Assembly (NCBI RefSeq): GCF_003034915.1 | Contig: NZ_PZJX01000007.1 | Coordinates: 62,001-126,000, forward strand | Source: Mesorhizobium helmanticense | Lineage (GTDB): Bacteria; Pseudomonadota; Alphaproteobacteria; Rhizobiales; Rhizobiaceae | Direction: 5' to 3' | DNA: 64,000 nucleotides | Program-made: the position numbers and the translations under genes | Notes under the pieces: model-generated | Told to the model about the DNA's origin: nothing | The model's input: only the letters and a program-made list of their open reading frames with translations | Databases searched by the model: none | Shown: positions 8,956 to 17,428 of the stretch, piece by piece | How the letters are laid out: the number at the start of each line of letters is the position of its first letter | How positions within the stretch are numbered: the stretch's first letter is position 1

Positions 8956-9686
8956 TTCAGGTCCGAAAGTTTGAGATTGGCCGCGCCGCGCTTCAGATCG
9001 TCCTCGACGGTGGCGATCAGCTTCAGCGCCTCAGCCCGGGCTCCGTCCGGGTCGTGCGCGGCGATGCGTTCGTAGATGGTGCGATGGAAGGGAAAACTGG
9101 CGTGGCCGAAGTCACGCACGCCGAGCGGATGTTCCCAGAAACGGTGGAAGAGTTCGTGCATGGCGGCGATGATCTGCTCGAACAGCGGGTTGCCGGAGGC
9201 GCGGTAAACGGCCTGGTGGAACTCCCAGTCTTCCTCCGCCGACATGCCGGCGCGGCTGTGAAAGGCCTCTTCCATGATGTCGAGCTTGCGTTCGATCTCG
9301 GCGATCTCGGCCTTGCCGGCGCGGATGGCGCAAAGGGCTGCGGCCTCGGCCTCCAGCGCGCGGCGGATTTCGAGCGTGCGCATCAGGCCGGTGAAATCAT
9401 TGCCGCCGGCGAGCGTCAGCGGCATGTGCAGCATATCGGGTGAGACAGCAGCTTTGAGATAGGTGCCGCTGCCCTGCCGTCGCTCGACGAGACCGAGCCC
9501 CTCCCAGCGCGTCAGCGCCTCGCGCACCGTGTTGCGGCTGACCTTGAGGCGCTCAGCGAGAATCCGTTCGGTCGGCAGTCTTTGGCCTGGACGCAGCGCT
9601 TCCTGCATGACGAAGCCGGCGAGTGCCTTCAGCACCGCGTCGTCACGAGCAGTTGTCTGTATCGGCGGAAGGCTGAACTCGGTCAC
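8952..9686 (-). CDS. FadR-subfamily GntR transcriptional regulator, 244 aa
   Basis: Probable repressor of the PLP-enzyme/ABC operon. It has an N-terminal winged helix (PGQRLPTERILAERLKVSRN, TVREALTRWEGLGLVERRQG) and a C-terminal all-helical FCD domain with likely metal/ligand residues in DWEFHQAVYRASGNPLFEQI and FPFHRTIYERIAAHD. The longest frame starts at 9752. GTG 9686 is preferred because a FadR-type operator (9713-9723) would otherwise lie inside the gene and because family homology begins near here. No clear ribosome binding site is visible at either start. The stop overlaps the next gene's ATG. Confidence 0.8.
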   Translation of the reverse strand: MTEFSLPPIQTTARDDAVLKALAGFVMQEALRPGQRLPTERILAERLKVSRNTVREALTRWEGLGLVERRQGSGTYLKAAVSPDMLHMPLTLAGGNDFTGLMRTLEIRRALEAEAAALCAIRAGKAEIAEIERKLDIMEEAFHSRAGMSAEEDWEFHQAVYRASGNPLFEQIIAAMHELFHRFWEHPLGVRDFGHASFPFHRTIYERIAAHDPDGARAEALKLIATVEDDLKRGAANLKLSDLK

Positions 9687-9712
9687 GTCAAGGAATGCTC
9701 GAAGTGGTTCAA

Positions 9713-9723
9713 TGGTCCAACCA
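9713..9723. promoter_or_regulatory. FadR-type GntR operator candidate
   Basis: The minus strand reads TGGTTGGACCA, an exact match to the FadR-subfamily pattern TNGTNNNACNA, within a longer near-palindrome AATTGGTTGGACCATT. It lies 27 bases upstream of the GTG start of the GntR gene, the expected place for autoregulation of the operon. Confidence 0.5.
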
Positions 9724-9948
9724 ATTTCTGCATGGAAGGAAGGCCATGTCAATCGGCGTCAGACGACGCCCAGGCCTGCGTTAAATCCAGGGGCAACGCC
9801 GGGATTCATGCCAGAGCGGCTTTTCTGAACGCTGGCTTCGCCATGCTCACGACAAAAAACCCATGGTGTTCCGGGGTTTGGCACAGAATCCTGATGTCAT
9901 TTTGAAAGGGGGCCGGTCGGCGTTTGGCAGCGGTACGAGGAGGCCACT

Positions 9949-10110
9949 ATGTGCCAGCGCCGGCCGGCCGACCCCACGGACCCAGGAGATGCGGCGGACC
10001 TGAGAATCATGGGGTATTCTTCGGATCGATCCGGCGAACTACCCTCGCGCCGGCTCCTTCATTGGTCTGCACATTTGCGCAACACCTCAGGAAAATCAAC
10101 CATTTCTTAA
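9949..10110 (+). CDS. possible 53-aa small ORF
   Basis: ATG 9949 is preceded by GAGGAGG (9938-9944) with 5 bases spacing and runs 53 codons (starting MCQRRPADPTDPGDAADLRI) to TAA at 10108-10110. The composition is Arg/Pro/Asp-rich with no domain recognised. The strong binding site is the only support; GC-rich DNA gives such frames by chance. Confidence 0.2.
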   Translation: MCQRRPADPTDPGDAADLRIMGYSSDRSGELPSRRLLHWSAHLRNTSGKSTIS

Positions 10111-10136
10111 CCAAGCAAGGGAATCGCTTGCGTTAA
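10107..10136 (-). terminator. possible pleD terminator hairpin
   Basis: TTAACCAAGC (10107-10116) pairs with GCTTG-C-GTTAA (10126-10136, one bulge). On the minus strand, about 50 bases after the pleD stop, the hairpin is followed by GAAATGGTTGATTTT, only a weak T-tract. Confidence 0.35.
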
Positions 10137-10184
10137 GGTAAATGCGTAACCCTGTCGCACTGACTGGATAATCGAACGTCGGCG

Positions 10185-11558
10185 CTACGCTGCCTTGGCG
10201 ACGACGCGGTTGCGGCCGCCACTCTTGGCTTCGTAGAGCGCCAGATCGGCGCGCTTCATCAATCCCGCCACTGTGTCCACACCCTTCAGCACCGATGATA
10301 CGCCAACGCTGACGGTGACTTCGATCGTCTCGCCCTCGGAACCGACGGCAAACGGCAGCTGCGCGATTTCGGCGCGAATGCGCTCCGCAACCCTTTCGGC
10401 GACCACGCCATCCGTGTCCGGCATCACCACGACGAACTCTTCGCCGCCGAAACGGCAGGCAAGGTCGATGCCGCGCACATTCTTGCGCAGCCGCCGCGCG
10501 AATTCCCGCAGCACGTCGTCGCCGCCGTCATGGCCGTGCGCGTCGTTGATGGCCTTGAAGCGATCGAGATCGGTGATCATCACCGACAACGGCCGCCGCC
10601 GCGCCACGGCGCGGTCGAACAGAGTCTGCAGATGGCTGTCGAGGTAACGGCGGTTGTGCAGCCCGGTCAACCCGTCGGTCACCGCCATCTCGATGGTCTG
10701 GGTGACGCTGGCGCGGAGCTGGTCGTTGTAGCGCTTGCGGCGGATCTGCGTGCGCAGCCGCGCGGTCAGTTCCTGCTGGTCTATCGGCCGCATCAGATAG
10801 TCGTTGATGCCGAGTTCGAGGCCGCGCACGAGGCGTCCCTCCTCGCCCTGCTCCGCCAGAAGGATGATCGGCAGGAAACGTGTGCGATCGAGCGAGCGCA
10901 ATTGCGAACAAAGCCTTAGCGGATCGAAATCGGAGAAGGCCGTCGAGATCATCACGCATTCATAGGGCGTCTCGGCTGCCTGGAAGAAGCCGGCATGCGG
11001 ATCGGTGGCAATGTCGAGATCGGCGCTGCCGCGCAGCATTTTCTGAATGCGCTCGAAGGAAGATTGACGCTCATCGATCAAGAGAACCTTCGGCATCGTG
11101 TCTTCGGCGGCGAAATTGCGGCTCAGAAGCTCCTCGATACCGATGTTGCGGGTGGTCGAGGCGCGCAGGCGCAACTCGTCGGTCAGCGTCTTCAGCCTGA
11201 CCAGGCTTTTGACGCGCGTCATCAGTTGCAGATCGTTGACCGGCTTGGTCAGAAAATCGTCGGCGCCGGCGTCGAGCCCGCGCACCCGGTCCGAAACCTG
11301 GTCGAGCGCGGTAATCATGACGATCGGGATATGCGATGTCGCCGGATCGCTCTTCAGCCGCCGGCAGACCTCGAACCCGTCCATGTCGGGCATCATCACG
11401 TCGAGCAGCACGACATCGACCTTGCCGTTTTCGCAGGTTTCAATCGCGTCCGGCCCATTGGTGGCGGTCAGCACCTCGAAATATTCGGCGAGCAGCCGGA
11501 CCTCGAGCAGCCTCACATTGGCAGGGATGTCGTCGACGACGAGGATCCGTGCGGTCAT
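10185..11558 (-). CDS. pleD: response regulator diguanylate cyclase PleD, 457 aa
   Basis: Diguanylate cyclase that makes c-di-GMP and controls polar development in alphaproteobacteria. Architecture is PleD-like: receiver domain 1 (residues 1-120, phospho-acceptor in VVLLDVMMPDMDG), a second degenerate receiver (about 150-270), then a GGDEF domain with active site GGEEF near residue 369. The product-inhibition I-site RxxD is present as RGID, five residues before GGEEF. It follows divK by 33 bases on the minus strand and is probably cotranscribed with it. Confidence 0.95.
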   Translation of the reverse strand: MTARILVVDDIPANVRLLEVRLLAEYFEVLTATNGPDAIETCENGKVDVVLLDVMMPDMDGFEVCRRLKSDPATSHIPIVMITALDQVSDRVRGLDAGADDFLTKPVNDLQLMTRVKSLVRLKTLTDELRLRASTTRNIGIEELLSRNFAAEDTMPKVLLIDERQSSFERIQKMLRGSADLDIATDPHAGFFQAAETPYECVMISTAFSDFDPLRLCSQLRSLDRTRFLPIILLAEQGEEGRLVRGLELGINDYLMRPIDQQELTARLRTQIRRKRYNDQLRASVTQTIEMAVTDGLTGLHNRRYLDSHLQTLFDRAVARRRPLSVMITDLDRFKAINDAHGHDGGDDVLREFARRLRKNVRGIDLACRFGGEEFVVVMPDTDGVVAERVAERIRAEIAQLPFAVGSEGETIEVTVSVGVSSVLKGVDTVAGLMKRADLALYEAKSGGRNRVVAKAA

Positions 11559-11591
11559 CTCATAAGGCTCCGGCTCGGCTGAAAGGGCGCA

Positions 11592-11963
11592 TCAGGCATC
11601 GCCTAGGTAGGATTTGATGGTTTCGATGAAACGCGGCACCGAGATCGGCTTGGAAATATATGCCTCACAGCCACCCTGGCGGATGCGTTCCTCGTCACCT
11701 TTCATCGCGAAGGCGGTGACCGCAATGACCGGGATGACATGGAGGTCGTCATCCTCCTTCAGCCATTTGGTCACTTCCAGCCCCGACACTTCGGGCAGTT
11801 GGATGTCCATCAAGATCAGGTCCGGCCGGTGCTTTCGCGCCAGGTCCAGCGCCTCCAGACCGTTGCGCGTGCGCACCGTTTCATAGCCGCTCGCTTCAAT
11901 GAGGTCCCGAAAGAGCTTCATATTGAGCTCATTGTCCTCGACGATCATGACCTTCTTTGGCAT
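11592..11963 (-). CDS. divK: single-domain response regulator DivK, 123 aa
   Basis: Stand-alone receiver domain of the DivK family, which relays phosphate from DivJ/PleC-type kinases to control CtrA and division asymmetry. The phospho-acceptor is D53 in [10 protein letters not shown], with the acidic pair VEDNE at the N-terminus and KPISVPRF supplying the conserved lysine. There is no output domain; length 123 matches DivK. The upstream 230 bases show no obvious full CtrA site. Confidence 0.95.
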   Translation of the reverse strand: MPKKVMIVEDNELNMKLFRDLIEASGYETVRTRNGLEALDLARKHRPDLILMDIQLPEVSGLEVTKWLKEDDDLHVIPVIAVTAFAMKGDEERIRQGGCEAYISKPISVPRFIETIKSYLGDA

Positions 11964-12192
11964 CAGTTTCCCGTTCCGGCTCGGCCTTCCGCTCGAAGGC
12001 TGCCGTCATGCGCCCCCGCCGGAACGCACCAAACCCTGCGTCACAATACGGCAATAAGATTGACGAAACGCAAACCGGCAGCCGCAAAAGCCGTTCGGAT
12101 TCCACTTCGAACGCCACATTGAAGAGCTTGCCGCAGGCGACACTTGCGATTACTGCGAAATGAGACTCATTCCGCCCCCAGAGAAGGTAGCG

Positions 12193-12492
12193 ATGGCAAA
12201 CGCAGCGTCAATGCGTGAGGAGGCCGAAACCATAGCCGTGAAGGCATTGGGCTTCGTCGCCGCGGACCCGGAGCTTCTGCCGCGCTTCCTGGCGATCACC
12301 GGTATCGAGGCGCATTCGATCCGCCGCGCGGCCGGCGAGGCGGGTTTCCTGGCCGGTGTGTTGCAGTTCATTCTCGCCCACGAGCCGACGCTGATGCGGT
12401 TTGCCGAGGAAACCGGCACGCCGCCGGCCGCCGTCGGCAAGGCGTTGCGGGCGTTGCCGCTGGGCGACGACAATCACGAGCATTCCATATGA
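12193..12492 (+). CDS. DUF3572 family protein, 99 aa
   Basis: Small conserved alphaproteobacterial protein of the DUF3572 family, function unknown. It is predicted all-helical (AETIAVKALGFVAADPELLP, RFLAITGIEAHSIRRAAGEA) with no signal peptide. ATG 12193 is preferred to 12160 because AGAAGG (12182-12187) sits 5 bases upstream and family sequences begin near MREEAE. It is divergent from divK and overlaps the next gene by ATGA. Confidence 0.8.
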   Translation: MANAASMREEAETIAVKALGFVAADPELLPRFLAITGIEAHSIRRAAGEAGFLAGVLQFILAHEPTLMRFAEETGTPPAAVGKALRALPLGDDNHEHSI

Positions 12493-13142
12493 GCGACGAT
12501 CCCGAAACCGCGCGGCAGATCGAGGAACTTGCCGCCGATGACCGGCCGCTGCTGGTGCTCGATGTCGACGATGTCGTACTCGAATTCATCCGGCCTTTTC
12601 CGCATTTTCTCAAATCGCGCGGCTTCGGCCTGACGCTCGCTTCGTTCCGCCTCACCGGCAACATCGCCGAAACGGCGAGCGGCCGTCTGATCGAACAGCC
12701 CGAGGTGACGACACTTCTGGGTGAGTTCTTCGACGCCCAGGCCGATTGGCAAAGCATCACCGACGGTGCCGAGGATGCTCTTGCAGCGCTTGGCGACAGC
12801 GCCGAGATCGTCCTCCTGACCGCCATGCCGCACAAGCATCGTGCCGTGCGCCGCGCCCATCTTGACGCGCTTGGGCTGCCCTACCCGCTTCTGACCACCG
12901 AGATGGCCAAGGGACCGGCAGTGGCCAAATTGCGCGGCAACAAGGGCCGCCCGGTGGCTTTCGTCGACGACCAGCCGTCCAATCTGGTGTCGGTGCGGGG
13001 CTCGGTCGCCGACGCGCATCTCTTCCATCTGATGGCCGACAATTCGCTGCGTGCCTACCTGCCGCCCGTGCCGGACGGTATCACAATCGTCGAGGACTGG
13101 CACGACGCCACGCCCAAGATCGCAATGGCGCTTGGATTTTGA
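12489..13142 (+). CDS. HAD-like hydrolase family protein, 217 aa
   Basis: Probable HAD-superfamily protein. LLVLDVDDVVLEF provides the DxD nucleophile pair (motif I), LLTAMP the motif II position, and VAFVDDQPSNL the acidic motif IV. The segment between has the cap-like helices expected of a small phosphatase. Substrate is unknown. It is translationally coupled to the DUF3572 gene by an ATGA overlap, so the two are probably made together. Confidence 0.7.
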   Translation: MSDDPETARQIEELAADDRPLLVLDVDDVVLEFIRPFPHFLKSRGFGLTLASFRLTGNIAETASGRLIEQPEVTTLLGEFFDAQADWQSITDGAEDALAALGDSAEIVLLTAMPHKHRAVRRAHLDALGLPYPLLTTEMAKGPAVAKLRGNKGRPVAFVDDQPSNLVSVRGSVADAHLFHLMADNSLRAYLPPVPDGITIVEDWHDATPKIAMALGF

Positions 13143-13150
13143 TCAAGCGC

Positions 13151-14668
13151 CTAAGGCTGGAGCTTCGCTCCGCCGTTGTCGTCGTCGCCCGCGGTAGCAT
13201 CACTCGGGTCAGTAAGGGGACCGTCTAGCACGGCATCGGCCGGCTTCAGCATGGCCCCGTTGACCGTGACCGAGCCATCGGCCTTGGCATTGATGACCCA
13301 TTCCATACGGCCATTCGGCAGCGTCTTCCCAAATCCTTTGACCGCGAGCGCGAAGGGGAAAGCTTGTGCCGCTTGCTGGTCGCTCTTGGCCGCCGTCTGC
13401 AGGGTCTGCACGATTTTGTCGTAGCCCGCGACATCGACGATCATGCGCGCTTCCGGTTTCTTGCCGGGAAACGTCATCTCGCCTTCCATCGCGACCTCGA
13501 TGCTGCCGTTCCTCACCGTGCTGTGCGCGAGGACGACTTTCGGATTGTTGGCCATGAAATCGGCGATCAAGGTCTCGCCAAATTCATCTGACAGCGGAGG
13601 ATTCTTATTGAGATCAAAGGCTTCAATCGCCTTTCTTAGCATGCTGTCCAAGTCGAGATTGGCGCCGCCAAAGCTCAATTCGATGTCGGTAGGCAACAGC
13701 GCGGCGCTCCAGCTGGGCAGAAGGTGCTGAGGGACGGTCAAGCCGGTCGCCTCAATCCGACAATCGATCTTCCCGTTGTCAGAGATTCCGTCGAGACCGG
13801 TTGTCGCGCTCAAATCCGCAAGCTCGAAATTGCCCGCGGGACTCCCCACGCTGATGCCATCAAAGCGATAGGAATATTCCAATCGCTCCCACAAGGGTAA
13901 TGCGCTCGTCAGCAGCGACTTCAGCTCAGCCTGATTTGTCTTTAGTGAAGCTTCGTCCTGATTGACGATGGCAAAACCGAGAAGATCGAGGAAAGCCTTT
14001 GTACGCACGCCACTCCCGGTAATCTCGGTCGACATCCTTGGTGACTTCATTGTGACTGGTACTTTCAACCCCGTCTCGCCTTCGTCGGCGATGGCCGTTT
14101 CGACGAAATCAGCAATCGTTTGCGTCATGGCAAAATCGACGCCGCCGCCCACGGATTTGCTAGCGTTCAAGGTCGACGTACCGGCGCCCACGCTTAAGTC
14201 CATCGGCTCCTTGGGATCCCTGGATGTCACTTGCATTCCGGCCATCGAGCCGGCTCCGCTAGTGAACGCCGCCAGTCTCGGATCGTAGATGCCACTGAAC
14301 GCGGAGCCGGAAACGGAGAAACGCACCCCGTGTGGTCCCTCGACATCGACGAAGGCGTTGGGCGCTAAATCTGACGACACGCTCCAGCTTCCGTCACTGC
14401 GCGGTTTGACCAGCATCGCAAAGGGGACGAGATTGAATGTCAGAGGGTCCTTGCTGGAATTTGCCCTAATGAGTGCGTTAAAGTCGAAGGCTATCCGATA
14501 GGCATCGCCGTCGGCCGAGATCTTCAGAATGCCGCTGTCGAGCACCTTCTTGCCAATGTAACGCGACAGATCATTCGACAGCTGCTTCGCACCCCGGTCG
14601 TCGACGGTCTGGCCCCAGGCCGGCGCGCTAAATGCAAGAGCTAAGAAAAATGGCAAAACGCGCTTCAT
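13151..14668 (-). CDS. secreted hypothetical protein, 505 aa (DUF2125-like)
   Basis: Exported protein of unknown function. An N-terminal signal peptide (MKRVLPFFLALAFSAPAWGQ) is followed by a long beta-rich sequence with alternating hydrophobic patches and no catalytic motif I can name. It resembles conserved rhizobial periplasmic proteins I associate with DUF2125, a tentative match. ATG 14668 is chosen over 14740 because a G-rich site (GGGGG) lies 6 bases upstream and the signal peptide starts there. By eye its codon use is less GC-biased than its neighbours. Confidence 0.65.
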   Translation of the reverse strand: MKRVLPFFLALAFSAPAWGQTVDDRGAKQLSNDLSRYIGKKVLDSGILKISADGDAYRIAFDFNALIRANSSKDPLTFNLVPFAMLVKPRSDGSWSVSSDLAPNAFVDVEGPHGVRFSVSGSAFSGIYDPRLAAFTSGAGSMAGMQVTSRDPKEPMDLSVGAGTSTLNASKSVGGGVDFAMTQTIADFVETAIADEGETGLKVPVTMKSPRMSTEITGSGVRTKAFLDLLGFAIVNQDEASLKTNQAELKSLLTSALPLWERLEYSYRFDGISVGSPAGNFELADLSATTGLDGISDNGKIDCRIEATGLTVPQHLLPSWSAALLPTDIELSFGGANLDLDSMLRKAIEAFDLNKNPPLSDEFGETLIADFMANNPKVVLAHSTVRNGSIEVAMEGEMTFPGKKPEARMIVDVAGYDKIVQTLQTAAKSDQQAAQAFPFALAVKGFGKTLPNGRMEWVINAKADGSVTVNGAMLKPADAVLDGPLTDPSDATAGDDDNGGAKLQP

Positions 14669-14744
14669 TTGAACCCCCATCCAAAAAGCAAAAGTCATTT
14701 CGTTCATTGGTAGAAAGACACCCTCACAGCTGCAAGACAACGAC

Positions 14745-15320
14745 CTAAAGCACCAGCCGCATCAGCGGCCTGCCCGCCTTGCGTTCCACAAGCCGTTCGA
14801 AGCCCGCCCTCTCGAAGACCCGCGACGACCCGACGAACAGTCCGATCGAGCGCGAGTCTTTCGACAGGTCCATCGGGCACGCTTCGACCAGCCGCGCGCC
14901 GTTCTCGCGGGCAAACGCGATGCCACCCTCGACAAGGCGGTGGCTGATGCCTCTGCCACGCGCCTTGGTCCGGATGAAGAAGCAGGAGATCGCCCAGACA
15001 CCCGGATCAGTGGCATCGGCTGGGTCGACAGGAGCCGACCCCCTGCCCTTGTTGTTCCACTCCGGCACGTCGGCGCGCGGGCCGATCTGCATCCAGCCGA
15101 CCGCCTTGCCATCCTCGAATGCCAGCACGCCAGGAGGCGGTCCGGTCTCGATCCGGGCCTTGATGTGGTCTTTGTTGCGCTCCTTGTCGCTCGCGCGACG
15201 CATCGCTGGCGCCAGCCGGAAATGTGTGCACCAGCAGCCGTAACAGGCCCCTTGCTTGCCGAAAAGATCCTCGAAATCCGCCCAAAGCTCGGGCGCCAAA
15301 GGCGCTATGGTCGTATTCAT
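14745..15320 (-). CDS. GNAT family N-acetyltransferase, 191 aa
   Basis: Predicted acetyl-CoA-dependent acyltransferase. The acetyl-CoA pyrophosphate loop is RTKARGRGISHRLV, matching R/Q-x-x-G-x-G/A, preceded by a beta strand VWAISCFFI. The N-terminal part carries GKQGACYGCWCTHFRL, a Cys-rich segment seen in one GNAT subgroup. Substrate is unknown. ATG 15320 is preferred over 15377 because GGGAG is placed 7-8 bases upstream. It is divergent from dinB, and its start lies 60 bases from the dinB LexA box. Confidence 0.8.
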   Translation of the reverse strand: MNTTIAPLAPELWADFEDLFGKQGACYGCWCTHFRLAPAMRRASDKERNKDHIKARIETGPPPGVLAFEDGKAVGWMQIGPRADVPEWNNKGRGSAPVDPADATDPGVWAISCFFIRTKARGRGISHRLVEGGIAFARENGARLVEACPMDLSKDSRSIGLFVGSSRVFERAGFERLVERKAGRPLMRLVL

Positions 15321-15379
15321 GAACTCTCTCCCGGCGAGCCGCCTTGTCGCGGCTTCCGTCCTGACGTACCATTGCATTT

Positions 15380-15394
15380 GTTCTCTTTATGTTC
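15380..15394 (+). promoter_or_regulatory. LexA (SOS) box of dinB
   Basis: GTTC-TCTTTAT-GTTC is an exact match to the alphaproteobacterial LexA box GTTC-N7-GTTC. It ends 6 bases before ATG 15401 of dinB, so bound LexA would cover the start region. Confidence 0.75.
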
Positions 15395-15400
15395 GCAGCG

Positions 15401-16717
15401 ATGGCAGCTCCTGTCAACAATCCCGATCACGGTTTTTGCCGCGACTGCCTGACCTTCCAGCGCGGCGAGGCGCGACGCTGCGAACGCTGCGGCAGCCCGC
15501 GGCTTGCCCGCCATCCCGAGCTCTACAAGCTGCATCTTGCCCATATCGACTGTGACGCGTTTTACGCAGCCATCGAAAAGCGCGACAACCCGGCGCTGAA
15601 GGACCGGCCGTTGATCATCGGCGGCGGCAAGCGCGGCGTCGTCTCCACCGCCTGCTATATCGCCCGCATTCACGGCGTGCGCTCGGCCATGCCGATGTTC
15701 AAGGCGCTCGAAGCCTGCCCTGAGGCGGTGGTCATGCCGCCGGACATGGAGAAATATGCGCGCGTCGGCCGCGAAGTGCGCGCCCTGATGCAGGCGCTGA
15801 CGCCGCTGGTCGAGCCGATCTCCATCGATGAGGCATTTTTGGACCTTGCCGGTACCGAGCGCCTGCACGGTTTGCCGCCGGCGGTGGTACTGGCGCGCTT
15901 TGCGCTCGGCGTGGAGAAGGAAATCGGCATCACCGTGTCATCGGGCCTTTCCTACTGCAAGTTCCTGGCCAAGGTGGCGTCGGATTTTCGCAAGCCGCGC
16001 GGCTTTTCGGTGATCGGCGAGGCCGAGGCGCCAGGCTTTCTGGCCGAGCAGCCGGTGACGCTGATCTGGGGCGTGGGTAAGGCCTTCGAGGCCGCGCTCG
16101 AGCGGGACGGCATCCGCACCATCGGCCAGTTGCAGCGCATGGAGCGCGGCGACCTGATGCGCCGTTATGGCGTGATGGGCGACCGGCTCTACCGGCTTTC
16201 GCGCGGCGAGGACGACCGCCGCGTCCACCCCGACCAGGATGCGAAAAGCGTATCGGCGGAAACCACTTTCGATACCGATATCGCTTCGCTGGACGAATTG
16301 GTCTCGGTGCTGAGGGCGCTGTCGGAAAAGGTCGCGGCGCGCCTGCGGAAATCCGGCATTGCCGGGCGCACCGTGGTGCTGAAGCTGAAAACCCAGGATT
16401 TCAAGACCCGCACGCGCAACCGCCAGCTCGGCGATCCGACCCGGCTGGCCGACCGGATCTTCTCGACCGGCCTCGACCTGTTGCGCCGCGAAGCGGACGG
16501 GACGAAATACCGGCTGCTCGGCATCGGCGTCAGCGACCTCTCCGACGACGAAAAGGCCGACCCGCCCGACCTGGTCGACGTCCAGTCGCGCAAGCGCGCC
16601 ATGGCCGAAGGCGCCATCGACGCGCTGCGCGACAAGTTCGGCAAGAAGGCCGTGGAAACAGGTTATACCTTCGGCAAGGGCCGCAATGCCCATCCGCCCG
16701 AGCCGATCGAGGAGTGA
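15401..16717 (+). CDS. dinB: DNA polymerase IV with N-terminal zinc ribbon, 438 aa
   Basis: Y-family translesion polymerase. The catalytic carboxylates are in [15 protein letters not shown] (about residue 50) and SIDEAFLD (about 145), with the helix-hairpin-helix region [11 protein letters not shown] and a little-finger domain to the end. Before the palm is a four-cysteine unit, C13-x2-C16 and C27-x2-C30, probably a zinc ribbon, as in several rhizobial DinB proteins. The frame allows ATG 15389, but that codon lies inside the LexA box, so 15401 is chosen. Regulation by the SOS response is inferred from the box. Confidence 0.93.
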   Translation: MAAPVNNPDHGFCRDCLTFQRGEARRCERCGSPRLARHPELYKLHLAHIDCDAFYAAIEKRDNPALKDRPLIIGGGKRGVVSTACYIARIHGVRSAMPMFKALEACPEAVVMPPDMEKYARVGREVRALMQALTPLVEPISIDEAFLDLAGTERLHGLPPAVVLARFALGVEKEIGITVSSGLSYCKFLAKVASDFRKPRGFSVIGEAEAPGFLAEQPVTLIWGVGKAFEAALERDGIRTIGQLQRMERGDLMRRYGVMGDRLYRLSRGEDDRRVHPDQDAKSVSAETTFDTDIASLDELVSVLRALSEKVAARLRKSGIAGRTVVLKLKTQDFKTRTRNRQLGDPTRLADRIFSTGLDLLRREADGTKYRLLGIGVSDLSDDEKADPPDLVDVQSRKRAMAEGAIDALRDKFGKKAVETGYTFGKGRNAHPPEPIEE

Positions 16718-16745
16718 CACAGGCCGACGGCAACTCCATCCGCGC

Positions 16746-17252
16746 TCAAGTGCGTCTGAGATCGATCCGGCTGGTCACCACGGTCTTGCCGGTTTTCGGG
16801 TCGACATCGGTAACCGTCAGCCGCATCCCATCCTCGCCGTTCTTCTCGACCGTGAGCCGTGCCTTGCGATCGCCGTTGACCTCCTTCGCCCAGCTTATGC
16901 CGAGATTGATGGCGTCGCCGGATCGGCTGCCGTTGAGCTGCGCCGGCCCGGTGCGGGACCCGACATAGACGCCGGTGTACTTCGCCCCGCTCGACTTTAG
17001 ATCCGCGCTGATGGCGCGCGTCACCACGACAAGCCCGCGGCATTTGCCATCCAGCGACAGCGAGGTCGATGTCGCGTCGGAATTGAAGGTGCAGGAAACA
17101 TTCACCGTCGGCGCCTCGGTAGTGACCTTGACGATACCTTTGCCGGCAAAATTCCCCTGAAACGAACGGAGGAAATCTGCGTCTTCGCCATGAGCTGCAC
17201 CCGCCGCTGCCGTCAGGCAACCGGCCAGTAAAAATCGCGCGAGCGAATTCAT
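16746..17252 (-). CDS. secreted hypothetical protein, 168 aa
   Basis: Exported protein of unknown function, conserved-looking in rhizobia. A signal peptide (MNSLARFLLAGCLTAAAGAA, then HGED) is followed by a beta-rich domain of about 145 residues with repeated short strands (SFQGNFAGKGIVKVT, YTGVYVGSRTGPAQLNGS) and two cysteines (VSCTF, GKCRG) that could form a disulfide. ATG 17252 with GGGGAGAG about 6 bases upstream is preferred to the adjacent TTG at 17255. It is convergent with dinB. Confidence 0.7.
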   Translation of the reverse strand: MNSLARFLLAGCLTAAAGAAHGEDADFLRSFQGNFAGKGIVKVTTEAPTVNVSCTFNSDATSTSLSLDGKCRGLVVVTRAISADLKSSGAKYTGVYVGSRTGPAQLNGSRSGDAINLGISWAKEVNGDRKARLTVEKNGEDGMRLTVTDVDPKTGKTVVTSRIDLRRT

Positions 17253-17428
17253 CAAAGCTCTCCCCGTGCTGTCAGAGCCACAGAAAGTCAGGAATACCAG
17301 AAATCAACGCTTGCCGCCGTGGCAGGTTCCACTTTCAACATGACTGTTTTGCAACGCACCGCTTCTGGCCCAGTCGAATGCGTCGCCTAGCGGTTGCAGG
17401 GAAAGCCCCGGCTTGCGACATAGCGCGC

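Larger units (their letters stand above)
9687..10184. other. 500-base gene-poor interval
   Basis: The stretch between the GntR start and the pleD stop holds the GntR operator at 9713-9723, the small ORF candidate at 9949-10110 and the imperfect hairpin at 10107-10136. The part between about 9753 and 9930 shows nothing I can name. Confidence 0.5.

Noticed and set aside
6235..9075. 946-residue plus-strand open frame opposite the binding-protein and PLP-enzyme genes
   Set aside because: It is antisense to strongly supported genes, has no recognisable domain and reads as Arg/Gly/His-rich codon shadow typical of GC-rich DNA.
10107..10136. possible CtrA binding site (two TTAA elements)
   Set aside because: The TTAA elements are 21 bases apart, not 7; the arrangement is better explained as a hairpin.
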